In this document: piece by piece, positions 10,101-17,085 of the stretch
How positions within the stretch are numbered: position 1 is the stretch's first letter
Layout: each line of letters begins with the position of its first letter
Assembly (NCBI GenBank): GCA_963719325.1
Contig: CAVRBW010000027.1
Span: 1-64,000, forward strand
Length of the DNA stretch: 64,000 nucleotides
From: DATBLE01 sp963719325
Lineage (GTDB): Bacteria > Actinomycetota > Thermoleophilia > Gaiellales > Gaiellaceae
Reading direction: 5' to 3'
The notes under the pieces: model-generated
Database searches by the model: none
What the model was told of the DNA's origin: nothing
Seen by the model: only the letters and a program-made list of their open reading frames with translations
Translations under genes and position numbers: made by a program

Positions 10101-11057
10101 CCGGCGACTCAGGGTCGGGCGCGGCCGCGGCCTCGGCCTCAGCCCGGGCTCGGCGACCAGGCCGCCTGCGCCGAAGATCGGCTGCGCGGTGGCCGTCGCA
10201 TCGCCGACGGTCAGCTCGTGCACGATCCCTTCGACGTCTGGCGGCACCGCACGCGCCAGGCTCACCCCCGTGCGCGTCTCCAGCGCTGCGCGCGCGCGCC
10301 GCAGCTCGCGCGCCTGAAGGGAGAGGCCCTCCGCGGTCGACGTGTCGGGCGCGGCCATCCCTCGCTCGGCCCTCGCGATCAGGGGTCCGTCGGCCTCGAG
10401 GTGCGCGACCAGCCCTCCCGGCAGGATGACGAACGGTGCGTCGCCGATCGACCCTGTCGTCGGCCGGTCGCCCGGCAGCGCAAGCGGGTGCACGGTGAGC
10501 TCGAGACGCTGCATCGCTTCCAGGATCCCTCTGCTCGAGAACTCGATCGTCTCGCCCTCCGGCACGACGAAGACGAGTCGGCTCGAGCGGGCCGGGCGGA
10601 CGTCGACGAGCGGCGTCACCTTCGCGCCGGGGTCGCTCGGAGTCGGATCGACTTTCGACTTGCCTCCGTGCTCGTCGTCCGGGATCAGCACCGGGGCGTC
10701 GCCCGCGGCTCTTCCCTCGTAGACCGCCTCCTCGGCGAGGTGCTGGTACGGGAAGGTGACGACCAGGCTCGCGTTCTTGCCCTGAATCGGACGGAGCGCG
10801 GGCGGCGAGTCGCCGCCGGAGACGAGTTCGCACCCGACCGCGGAGACGGAGAGCGCGACGAGATCGGCCGCGCGGATGACGTCGACGTGCACCGCCGGCT
10901 CGCCCGGTGAGGTCTCGCTCGCGCCGGCCGGCGCGAGCAAGCGCCAACCCGCGGCGAACCGCAGCGCATTCGCCTCGACGACGGCGCGACGCTGCGCACG
11001 TGCGCGCGGACGCGCTACGACTGCTCCCTTCCGCGCCTCGACGATCTGCTCATCCAC
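7137..11057 (-). CDS. Giant uncharacterised protein 2 (1306 aa) with central coiled coil and beta-rich C-terminus
   Basis: The start is taken as GTG at 11057, just after the conserved leader repeat. An open frame to 11225 exists but runs through non-coding repeats. Roughly residues 1-800 are mixed alpha/beta with no known domain. About 829-966 is an Ala/Lys/Glu-rich coiled coil (heptads such as AKTAQLQNEAQTALAEAQ). About 970-1300 is dominated by alternating amphipathic beta strands with Gly-rich turns (LGGGGWFGLRIG), like an elongated beta sheet. No signal peptide. It ends one base into giant gene 1. The shared leader implies co-regulation with the hcp-like gene at 12813-13289. Function unknown. 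Confidence 0.8.
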   Translation of the reverse strand: MDEQIVEARKGAVVARPRARAQRRAVVEANALRFAAGWRLLAPAGASETSPGEPAVHVDVIRAADLVALSVSAVGCELVSGGDSPPALRPIQGKNASLVVTFPYQHLAEEAVYEGRAAGDAPVLIPDDEHGGKSKVDPTPSDPGAKVTPLVDVRPARSSRLVFVVPEGETIEFSSRGILEAMQRLELTVHPLALPGDRPTTGSIGDAPFVILPGGLVAHLEADGPLIARAERGMAAPDTSTAEGLSLQARELRRARAALETRTGVSLARAVPPDVEGIVHELTVGDATATAQPIFGAGGLVAEPGLRPRPRPRPTLSRRPTDGETSIEAPFRLVISPSAEGRWSHATDPVGADDEPHHVELWHSRLGTAKENPDGTPGVDERNDQRRIVRAVWARDREISAQDWHDPSQNLGHDNVPFRMSLDPADRNMLVRQTAETWVGARNTRIAPVPVAARNLWLSALGAWLDLHGAWTTKPYSQVGMTSILAWDEIAPMGRDQYVRVVYPGYLHPLGHQAALVKVTERKMKQVSPSYAGLYQRKFLVIGEPVRTYSDTHDFPFIQVGIRPLVTPTLDDPGTNQDSFFWPRVGGQFFAFTLDALDHESRPVRLVTPLLWVAESFGATAAHRQQVDQEYDASPNRKIVAFGQKVAFGPVNKGGDTVLETESISLRGKAALGDSRPHMSQAKVSVPAVQQLSATGPMPIVYHSLYKSGGFTDPNNTGEVWAAIPLDASQIEHATDEVGPLPQLKFGAGAPSGSDKAGGFLSPDLPIRGLSRRSGTVGDLAGMATQHFDAKAFLKGALPKLFGIVDLVDLVEDVTGEPLKIPSVVSEALDRVEGFLADLQRAKKAAQDAVDEANKLIDRAAAKTAQLQNEAQTALAEAQAAETKVVKAVDDFVALLDTLHDKEKAVVEAAVAADLNALRDALGELQQVGPKLPPFIKSQIATFTKVLQDVLAAADLAEDLYRFLNGFDPSAVQARFHFEWRPELKSWPDENDPILKVGKDSLLLAVDGRASGKGQMGVEVLAEIRDFELDLVGSEKLVRIAFDHLSFKAGSSGKPEVDVVIQKNEFVGILSFVETIKDLIPFDGFSDPPYLDVDSQGLTAGFTLALPSLSIGVFTLANMSLGADVQVPFLGKTTSVGFNFCTRERPFTLAVVFLGGGGWFGLRIGPDKLQELELGLEAGAILAIDLGVASGSISAMIGIYMRLEGDKGSLTGYFRLRGEVDVLGLISASIELYLSLTYEFDTGKMTGQATITVEVKVFVFSGSVQIHAERKFAGSNGDPSFLQVMGAESGTSPAWSEYCNAFAAAA

Positions 11058-11061
11058 CGCC

Positions 11062-11148
11062 CCCCGAGAGGTTCGCCGATGCTCCCAGACCGGCGTCGGA
11101 CCGTAAATCACTCGTTCGGGTGAAGCTGTTTTCTTTTTGGGGAACGCC
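11062..11148 (-). promoter_or_regulatory. Leader repeat, copy A (upstream of giant protein 2)
   Basis: This 87-bp block aligns without gaps to 13297-13383 at about 70 of 87 positions. Both copies end a few bases before the start codon of a minus-strand gene (GTG 11057 and GTG 13289). Invariant cores on the minus strand are CGAGTGATTTACGG and GTCTGGGAGCATCGGCG. Mismatches cluster in a short variable spacer, which argues for a promoter, operator or 5' leader rather than conserved coding sequence. Which of these it is cannot be told from the sequence. Confidence 0.7.
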
Positions 11149-11314
11149 AGAGCTCCTAATGTGATGGGTATTCGTTCCCGGGGTGTGCTGGGTGAGTGCG
11201 ATGCAAGAACGCAGGGAGCGCCCATAGCTGGTTGCTATGGGCGCGACTGAGGACGAAGCAGCGTGCTGCCCAGCACGGCCCGGGGGCACAACTGCTCATC
11301 GCGTTAGGAGCTCT
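11149..11314. repeat. 166-bp near-perfect palindrome (MITE-like element or structured RNA)
   Basis: The outer arms AGAGCTCCTAA (11149-11159) and TTAGGAGCTCT (11304-11314) are exact inverted repeats. Inner arms GTGCTGGG and CCCAGCAC pair, and the centre is a perfect 11-bp stem with a 5-nt loop (11218-11244, GCGCCCATAGC/GCTATGGGCGC). All are symmetric about 11231. The right arm supplies the last codons and TAA stop of the methyltransferase gene. No transposase or target duplication is evident. Confidence 0.75.
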
Positions 11315-12803
11315 TGGGCAGGAGAAACCCGAGCTGCACGAGACGGCGGACCACCGGGACGGCTGCCACCTCGTACCGGCGGGCCTCTCCGTCGCCGAGC
11401 TTCAGCTCCGCGGTTCGTTGTGCCAGCACCTCTCGGAGCCGACGGCGTCCGTCGAGCAGCGGGACAAGCTCGGCGGTGTGCTCGTCCAGTGCGGTTCGGA
11501 ACGCGAGACCGTCGTCGAGCGACAGCACCGTCGACTGCAGCTCGGTGCCGCCGTTCCCGCAGGTGATCGTCTGCTCGAGGCGGTGCCCCGGTGTCACGGC
11601 AAAGCAGGCGTCGAGCAGCCGACGGTCGTCGTCGAGCCCCTCCAGGTAGTCCTGTGCGGCGAAGACCCGGAGCACGTGGTCGCTCGCCTGCTCGAGGCGG
11701 TCGAGCGGGACGTGATCCTTGCGTACCCAGTTCCGTCCGCCCGAGCGCCGCCGCAGGATGACGGCGCCGTGTGCGACCGCCTCGATCCCGAGGCTCGCCA
11801 GGTAGTCGAGCCAGCGCCCGAGGGCTTCGCCATAGCGCTCCGGATCCTCCTTCGCAAGGGGCTTGAGCCACTCCGCCGCGTGCGTGATCGGATCGTCGCT
11901 GCCGAAGTAGAACAGCCAACTGTCGCAGCCGAGCCCGTCGACCCAGCGCTCGAGGGTGCTCGACCAGTCGCCGGGTGGGTGCGCCCAGCTGATCAGGATG
12001 TGGGCGAAGCCCTCCTCGCGCAGGAACCCGGCTGCTTCCTGCACCACCTGCCGGGAGACCGTGTCCCCGGGTAGGCCGCTGTCGCGGTAGGCATAGCTCG
12101 ACTCGGGGGAGATCACGTACGGCGGGTTGCAGGTGACGAGGTCGAAACGCTCGCCCTGCACCGGCTCGAAGTAGCTCCCCACCCGGCGCTCGATGTTGGT
12201 GACGCCGTTGAGGCGTGCGTTGAGGGCGACGAACGCGAGCGCGCGCTGGTTCATGTCGGTCGCGACCACGGACTCCGCGTGGCGCGAGGCGAGGAGCGCC
12301 TGGATCCCATTGCCGGTGCCGACGTCGAGTGCCCGCTCCACCTGCCGGCGCACGGTCAGCTTGGCGAGCGTGACCGACGGCGGGTGCAGGCCGGCGACCC
12401 AGTCGGAGCCCGTCGGACCGTCGGCGTCGCGATCCGAGCAGATCAGGAGGTCGCCATGGGGGATGAGCTTGAGCGTTGCGCGAACATCGCCGCCGCAAGC
12501 CTCCAGCCAGCCGGATCTCTCCAGAGCAGCCGGATCGATCGGGGCGAGCGCGTCCTCGACCCCTGCCGCATCCAGCGGGAGCCCGAGCAGGAACAGCTTG
12601 ACGAGACCCGAGAACGGCTCGCCCGGCGGGAGCCTGCGCACGTGCACGGCGACATCAGCTGGAGAGAACGAGATCCGCCCGCAGCCGAGCGTCGCCTCGA
12701 TCCGCTCGGTCGTGTACCCGGCTTCGGCGAGGCGCGCACGGAGCGGGTCGAGAGCTTCCGCGTCGACGCTCGGCGCCAGGTCGGTCAGCGCTGCGACCGG
12801 CAA
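11304..12803 (-). CDS. SAM-dependent methyltransferase, HemK/PrmC-like NPPY type
   Basis: 499 aa from TTG at 12803, 9 bp after the hcp-like stop, so probably co-transcribed with it. The Rossmann SAM site is DVGTGNG (about residues 158-164) and the N6/amide methylation motif NPPY is at about 226-229. NPPY enzymes methylate Gln or Asn side chains, or adenine/guanine N atoms. The flanking regions of about 150 aa N-terminal and 200 aa C-terminal fit the large actinobacterial methyltransferase family with extra terminal domains. The substrate is unknown. The last residues and the stop lie inside the palindrome at 11149-11314, so its C-terminus may have been reset by that element. Confidence 0.8.
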   Translation of the reverse strand: MPVAALTDLAPSVDAEALDPLRARLAEAGYTTERIEATLGCGRISFSPADVAVHVRRLPPGEPFSGLVKLFLLGLPLDAAGVEDALAPIDPAALERSGWLEACGGDVRATLKLIPHGDLLICSDRDADGPTGSDWVAGLHPPSVTLAKLTVRRQVERALDVGTGNGIQALLASRHAESVVATDMNQRALAFVALNARLNGVTNIERRVGSYFEPVQGERFDLVTCNPPYVISPESSYAYRDSGLPGDTVSRQVVQEAAGFLREEGFAHILISWAHPPGDWSSTLERWVDGLGCDSWLFYFGSDDPITHAAEWLKPLAKEDPERYGEALGRWLDYLASLGIEAVAHGAVILRRRSGGRNWVRKDHVPLDRLEQASDHVLRVFAAQDYLEGLDDDRRLLDACFAVTPGHRLEQTITCGNGGTELQSTVLSLDDGLAFRTALDEHTAELVPLLDGRRRLREVLAQRTAELKLGDGEARRYEVAAVPVVRRLVQLGFLLPKSS

Positions 12804-12812
12804 AGACCTGGC

Positions 12813-13289
12813 TCAGACCTTGACGTTCTGGGAGAGGTCCCAGCCGGCGTGGATCACGCCGCCGGGTGCGCCCTGCGGTCCCTGGGGCGTGTAGTCGACC
12901 GCGATCTTCGAGAAGTCGAATGCGACCGTCTCCTCGGGCACGTCCCCTCCCGCGGCCTGCTCGAACGAGGTGATCAGCACGTCGGTGAACTTGATCTTCA
13001 GGTACTCGAGCTGCTTCTTCACCGCCCGGCGCACGCTGAGGCTCGCCTCGTTGATGTGCTTGCCGCTGCAGCAGGCGAGGAAGAGCTGCGGCGAGGCCTT
13101 GTTCACTCGCATCACGAACTGGAAGTCCTGGAACTTCGCGCGACCCGCGCCTGCACCGCCGCCCGATCCGCTCACGACGACGGTCTGCGTCACGCCCCAG
13201 CTGAACGAGACCAGCTCGATCTCGTCCTTGTGCTTGGCGTCAGCGCTCTCGCCCGCAATCCCGTCGAGCTTCAGGAAATAATCGGCCAC
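12813..13289 (-). CDS. Hcp-like (T6SS tube protein family) protein
   Basis: 158 aa from GTG at 13289, with a good Shine-Dalgarno (GGGGAGG) upstream. It follows the Hcp1 family closely: N-terminal DYFLKLDGI-GESAD, H-K-D-E-I, SFSWGV, a Gly-rich loop, F-Q-D-F, SPQLFLACCSGKHI, then E-Y-L-K-I-K-F-T-D-V and a C-terminal GWDL. Hcp forms hexameric rings that stack as the inner tube of type VI secretion systems. No sheath, baseplate or ClpV gene is in the window, so this is a stand-alone Hcp-like protein of a Gram-positive-type genome. It is preceded by leader copy B and followed by the methyltransferase gene. Confidence 0.88.
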   Translation of the reverse strand: MADYFLKLDGIAGESADAKHKDEIELVSFSWGVTQTVVVSGSGGGAGAGRAKFQDFQFVMRVNKASPQLFLACCSGKHINEASLSVRRAVKKQLEYLKIKFTDVLITSFEQAAGGDVPEETVAFDFSKIAVDYTPQGPQGAPGGVIHAGWDLSQNVKV

Positions 13290-13296
13290 TGTGCCT

Positions 13297-13383
13297 CCCC
13301 GAGAAGTGCGCCGATGCTCCCAGACGAGGGCGGCGCCGTAAATCACTCGTCCGGGTGAGTCCGTTTTCAGTCTGGCGAACGCC
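13297..13383 (-). promoter_or_regulatory. Leader repeat, copy B (upstream of the hcp-like gene)
   Basis: Gapless partner of 11062-11148, ending 7 bp before the GTG of the hcp-like gene. It lies in the 191-bp divergent gap between that gene and the patatin gene, so it may also influence patatin transcription. The minus-strand core CACCCGGACGAGTGATTTACGG is followed by GTCTGGGAGCATCGGCG. Confidence 0.7.
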
Positions 13384-13480
13384 CTCGCGTGCGCCAGCCT
13401 TGACAGACGAGCCGGGCCCTTGCCAGAATGACCCGGTCCAGAAGCTTGTAATGTAAAGCACAATCTTTGCGGTAGGTTGT

Positions 13481-15826
13481 GTGCCACCGGGAGAGGGAGT
13501 CCGAACGGGCGCTGCTGCCGCATCGGGGGATACCAGGGAGCTGCGGCTTGCCCTGGTCTGCTACGGGGGCTCCTCGCTGGCGATCTACATGCACGGGATC
13601 ACGAAGGAGATCCACCGGCTCGCCAAGGCGTCGGCGATGCTCGAGGCCGCACCCGGCGGCTGGTCCGGCTCAGCGAGTGAGACCGTCTATCGCGAGCTCC
13701 TCGCCGAGCTCGCCGAGCACCACCCCCAGAAGGTCCGGACGCGAGTCGTCGTCGACGTCGTCGCGGGGACGTCGGCCGGCGGGATCAACGGCGTCTACCT
13801 GGCGAAGGGGCTCGCGCACAACCGCTCCCAGGACTCGCTCCGCGACCTCTGGTTCGAGCGGGGTGACATCGACCAGCTCCTCAACGCGCCGCGCCGGCTC
13901 CCGAGATGGCTTCGACTGATCTGGGTCGCGCTGGGGGCGCTGTGGCGCTCTCCGCTGCGCGGAGACGGCATGTCGCGCTGGCTCTACGACGCGCTCGCCG
14001 GGATGGACGACGGCGGCTCGACACCGGCCGAGGTGACGACGCTCATGCCCGAAGGCCACCTGCTCGAGCTCTTCGTGACCGTCACCGACTTCTACGGCTA
14101 CGACCGGCAGGTCCCGATCTACCAGCCGCCGCTCGTCCACGACTCCAGGCACCGGCACGTGCTCGGCTTCAGCTACGAGGAAGGGCTCCAGGACGATCTG
14201 TCCGAGCGAGGCAACGGCGGACTCGCGTTCGCCGCCCGGACGACCTCGTGCTTTCCGGGCGTCTTCCCGCCGGTCAGTCTCGCCGGCTTCGCCCGCTACC
14301 TCGAGGGGCGAAACGCCGATCTTTCGGGCCTCGAGCGGCGGTTCTTCCGACTCTACGAACTCGCCGGCGCGCAGCCACGCGATACCTGGTTCGTCGACGG
14401 CGGGGTGCTCGACAACAAGCCGTTCGGGCACGCGATCGAGGCGATCAGGCAGCGGCCGGCCGACCTCGAGGTCGATCGCCGCCTGCTCTACCTGGAGCCG
14501 TCGCCCGGCACGCCGGAGCCACCTTCGCGGCACCCGGCGCCGGGCACGGTCTCCGCGCTGCTCGGCGCCGTCAGCGGCATCCCACGAGCCGAGCCGATCC
14601 TCGACGACCTACTCGAGGTGGCGTCCCTGAACGAACGCGTTCAACGGATCGGCGACATCGTCGAGACGAGCTTCGAGCGCATCCGCGAGCTGGTCGAGCA
14701 GACGATCGGCGACGAGCTCGACGCCGCCCCTGATCCGCAGAGCCCGCGCCTCGGCGAGTGGGCGCAAGAGCTGAACCGGGCCGCGGTGGACAAGGCGGGC
14801 TTCAGCCACGCGACCTACATCAGGCTCAAGATCAGCGGCGTCGTCGACCGGTACGCGCGGGCGGTCTGCAACGCGTGCGAGTTCCCGCCCGACTCGAACC
14901 ACGCGATGCTGGTCAGGACCGTTCTCCGCTGCTGGGCAGAGGAGGCCGGGCTGTTCGAGCGGCTCGCGCAGCCCTCGGAGCAGCAGACCGAGTTCCTCCG
15001 AAGCTTCGACCTCGGCTACGGGGAGCGGCGGCTTCGCTTCGTGATCGCCGGGCTGATCGGCTGGTATGCCGCACGTGTCGGAACCCGGCTATCCGGCCCG
15101 CGCCGAGCTGGACGTCGGGAAGGCAATCCTGTACCAGGCGATCGAGACGCTGAGGGCGGCGATGTCGGGCAGCGGCTTCGACGAGGAGCTGGTCGATTCG
15201 ATCCGGCGCTGCTTCGGCGACGAGACGCTCGCCGCCTTCCTGCGCGAGCACGGGCTGGACGGGCCGCGCTTCGTCGCCGAGAACCGGACCGCGCTGGACA
15301 AGCTCTCGACGACGCTTCGCGAGTCGCTCGAGGAGAAGCTCTCGGGCTTCACGCCGACGCTCTACCGCGACCTCTACGCGCTGACGCAGCGCTGGGATCC
15401 CGCGCGGCGACGCGACCTGCTCGTCCGGTACCTCGGCTTTCCCTTCTGGGACGTCCTCCTCTATCCGGTCCAGGCCTTGAGCGACGTGGGCGAACGCGAT
15501 CGGGTCGAGGTGGTCAGGATGAGCCCGCAGGACGGGCGGCTGCTGCATCCGCGGAACGGCGAGCGCAAGGTGAAGGGCGTCGCCGTTCCACCATTTCGGC
15601 GCGTTCTTCAGCCGCCCCGACCGCGAGAACGACTACCTCTGGGGGCGGCTCGACGCGAGCAGAGCGCCTCATCGGCATCCTCGTCGGCTCTGAAACAGAC
15701 CCCACCTACGAGCCCTGGTGCAGGAAGGCATTCGCCGCCGTCCTGGACGAGGAGGAAGAGGCGGTCCCCCACAGCCGCGCGCTCGTCGCGCACCTTCGCA
15801 GCCAGCTTCAGGCAGCGCGTACGTGA
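13481..15826 (+). pseudogene. Patatin-like phospholipase, interrupted by three single-base insertions
   Basis: The start at 13481 leads into LALVCYGGSSLAIYMHGITK, the GTSAGG nucleophile elbow (Ser near residue 97) and the catalytic-dyad DGG (near 306) of patatin-related proteins. The frame is then lost. Conserved sequence continues in a second frame from about 15070 (EPGYPARAELD onward), a third from about 15588 (HHFGAFFSRPDRENDYLWGR) and returns to the first near 15658 (ERLIGILVG). Removing one base near 15066-15085, one C at 15588-15589 and the A near 15658 restores about 780 aa. Patatins hydrolyse lipid acyl chains. Divergent from the hcp-like gene. Either sequencing error or a decaying gene. 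Confidence 0.8.
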
Positions 15827-15856
15827 GCCGACCCGCGCTCCGATCAAGAGATCGCC

Positions 15857-15888
15857 GGGTGTGGGACAGCGGCTGCTCTCCCACACCC
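15857..15888. terminator. Bidirectional hairpin terminator
   Basis: A perfect 10-bp stem, GGGTGTGGGA (15857-15866) with TCCCACACCC (15879-15888), and a 12-nt loop lies between the convergent patatin gene and the gene ending at 15901. There is no T-tract, as is common in high-GC actinobacteria. Confidence 0.6.
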
Positions 15889-15900
15889 TCTGCGGCGTAG

Positions 15901-16383
15901 CTATGCGGAGAGAAGCCGGTCGAAGAAGGACCGGTAGCGCGTGAGTGCGACGCGGAGGTCCTCCGTCGAGACGTCGTCGCCGCGGTCCCACTGCGCTTCG
16001 AGGCCTTCCCGCTCGTTCGAGAAGCCGGCGGCCAGCCGCTGCATCAGGTCGGCGACGAGGGCATCGGCTTCCTCGACCGATTCTCGGGGCCGGTCGACGA
16101 AGCTGGCCTGGATCTCTTGCCAGCGCGTCGTGAACCGCTCGCTCTGATCTTCGGGCAGAAGCGGCCCGCCCTCGTCGTCCGGCTCCGCGGCCGTGACCGG
16201 TTCGCGCTCGGTCTGCCTCGTCGAGGCTTCGGATTCGTTGCGTGCCGCTCGGGCTTCGGCGAGCTCGTCTCGCTCGTCCGCTGAGCCGGCGACCGGCTCT
16301 TCTCCATGGGGCGACCGCTCGCGGCCATCCGAGGGGTCGGACGGCCCCGCGAGATCGCGCGTGGTCAGGTCTCGGTCTGCCAT
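15901..16383 (-). CDS. Uncharacterised acidic protein, paralog of its upstream neighbour
   Basis: 160 aa. The N-terminal 70 residues are low-complexity and charged. The C-terminal part (about 78-158) carries the pattern RWQEIQASFVDRPRESV, then A-D-x-L-V and ALTRYRSFFDRL. The same pattern (RWQAVQAEFVDDPRTAV, AMRHYRALFDEL) occurs in the neighbour at 16384-16972, so the two are paralogs. No transmembrane segment. Function unknown. The start at 16383 abuts the stop of the upstream gene, which implies co-transcription. Confidence 0.6.
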   Translation of the reverse strand: MADRDLTTRDLAGPSDPSDGRERSPHGEEPVAGSADERDELAEARAARNESEASTRQTEREPVTAAEPDDEGGPLLPEDQSERFTTRWQEIQASFVDRPRESVEEADALVADLMQRLAAGFSNEREGLEAQWDRGDDVSTEDLRVALTRYRSFFDRLLSA

Positions 16384-16972
16384 CTAGCGCACCGCCCTTG
16401 CTGCCGTCTCGCTCGGCTCGCGCTCGGCCGGCCGCTCCGTGTCGGGCTCGACGAGCTCGTCGAAGAGCGCCCGGTAGTGGCGCATCGCCTGGCGGAGATT
16501 CTCGGTCGAGCTGTCGCCGCCCGCGCTCGCCTGGGCAAGCCGATGCCCCCGGCGGTAGTTCTCGACCACCTGTGGATGTTCGACGGAGACGTCCGCGGCC
16601 CGCTGCTCGAAGTCCTCGACCGGATAGCCGCGCTCGGCCATCACCGACTGGATCAGACTGTCGGCACTGGCGACCGCCGTGCGCGGGTCGTCGACGAACT
16701 CCGCCTGCACGGCCTGCCACCTCTCCAGGTAGCGCTCCCGGGTCGCCAGCGAAAGCGGCCGGAGATCGAGCTGTTCGTGCCGCTCCTCACGGGCGGCGAG
16801 CTCGGCCTCGGCCTGACGCCTGCTCTCCCTCGTCTCGACCACCCGGTCGTACTCCGGACCGAACTGCCCTCGCAGCCTGCCGGTACGCCGCCGCGTCGAC
16901 GCCAGCCAGATCGCCAGAGCCGAGAGCGACGACGACTCCGACGGCGACCACAATCCAACCCCATGTGGACAT
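16384..16972 (-). pseudogene. Membrane-anchored paralog with one frameshift in the TM segment
   Basis: ATG at 16972 starts a transmembrane helix (STWGWIVVAVGVVVAL) in one frame. The conserved continuation (ALAIWLASTRRRTGRLRGQF, then GPEYDRVVE and the RWQAVQAEFVDDP domain) is one frame over. Deleting one C of the CC at 16920-16921 joins them into a protein of about 196 aa with an N-terminal anchor and a soluble helical domain. This is the same kind of single-base insertion seen in the patatin gene. Function unknown. Confidence 0.6.
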
Positions 16973-17085
16973 GACCCCACCTCCGTTGGTTGATCACGGC
17001 AAGACGTGATTGCCGATGTAGGTCTTTCAACGGTCGGGCTCGGGCCTCGGTTACGCGCCGGGAGTACGATCCATGGCAGCTTCGA

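Noticed and set aside
11149..11314. Possible guide/omega RNA of an IS605/HEARO-type element
   Set aside because: No TnpB/IsrB-like gene nearby and no recognised RNA consensus; a plain MITE or structured leader is simpler.
2560..13289. Complete type VI secretion system or extracellular contractile system
   Set aside because: Only an Hcp-like gene is present; no sheath (VipA/B), baseplate, TssM/TssJ or ClpV homologs seen.
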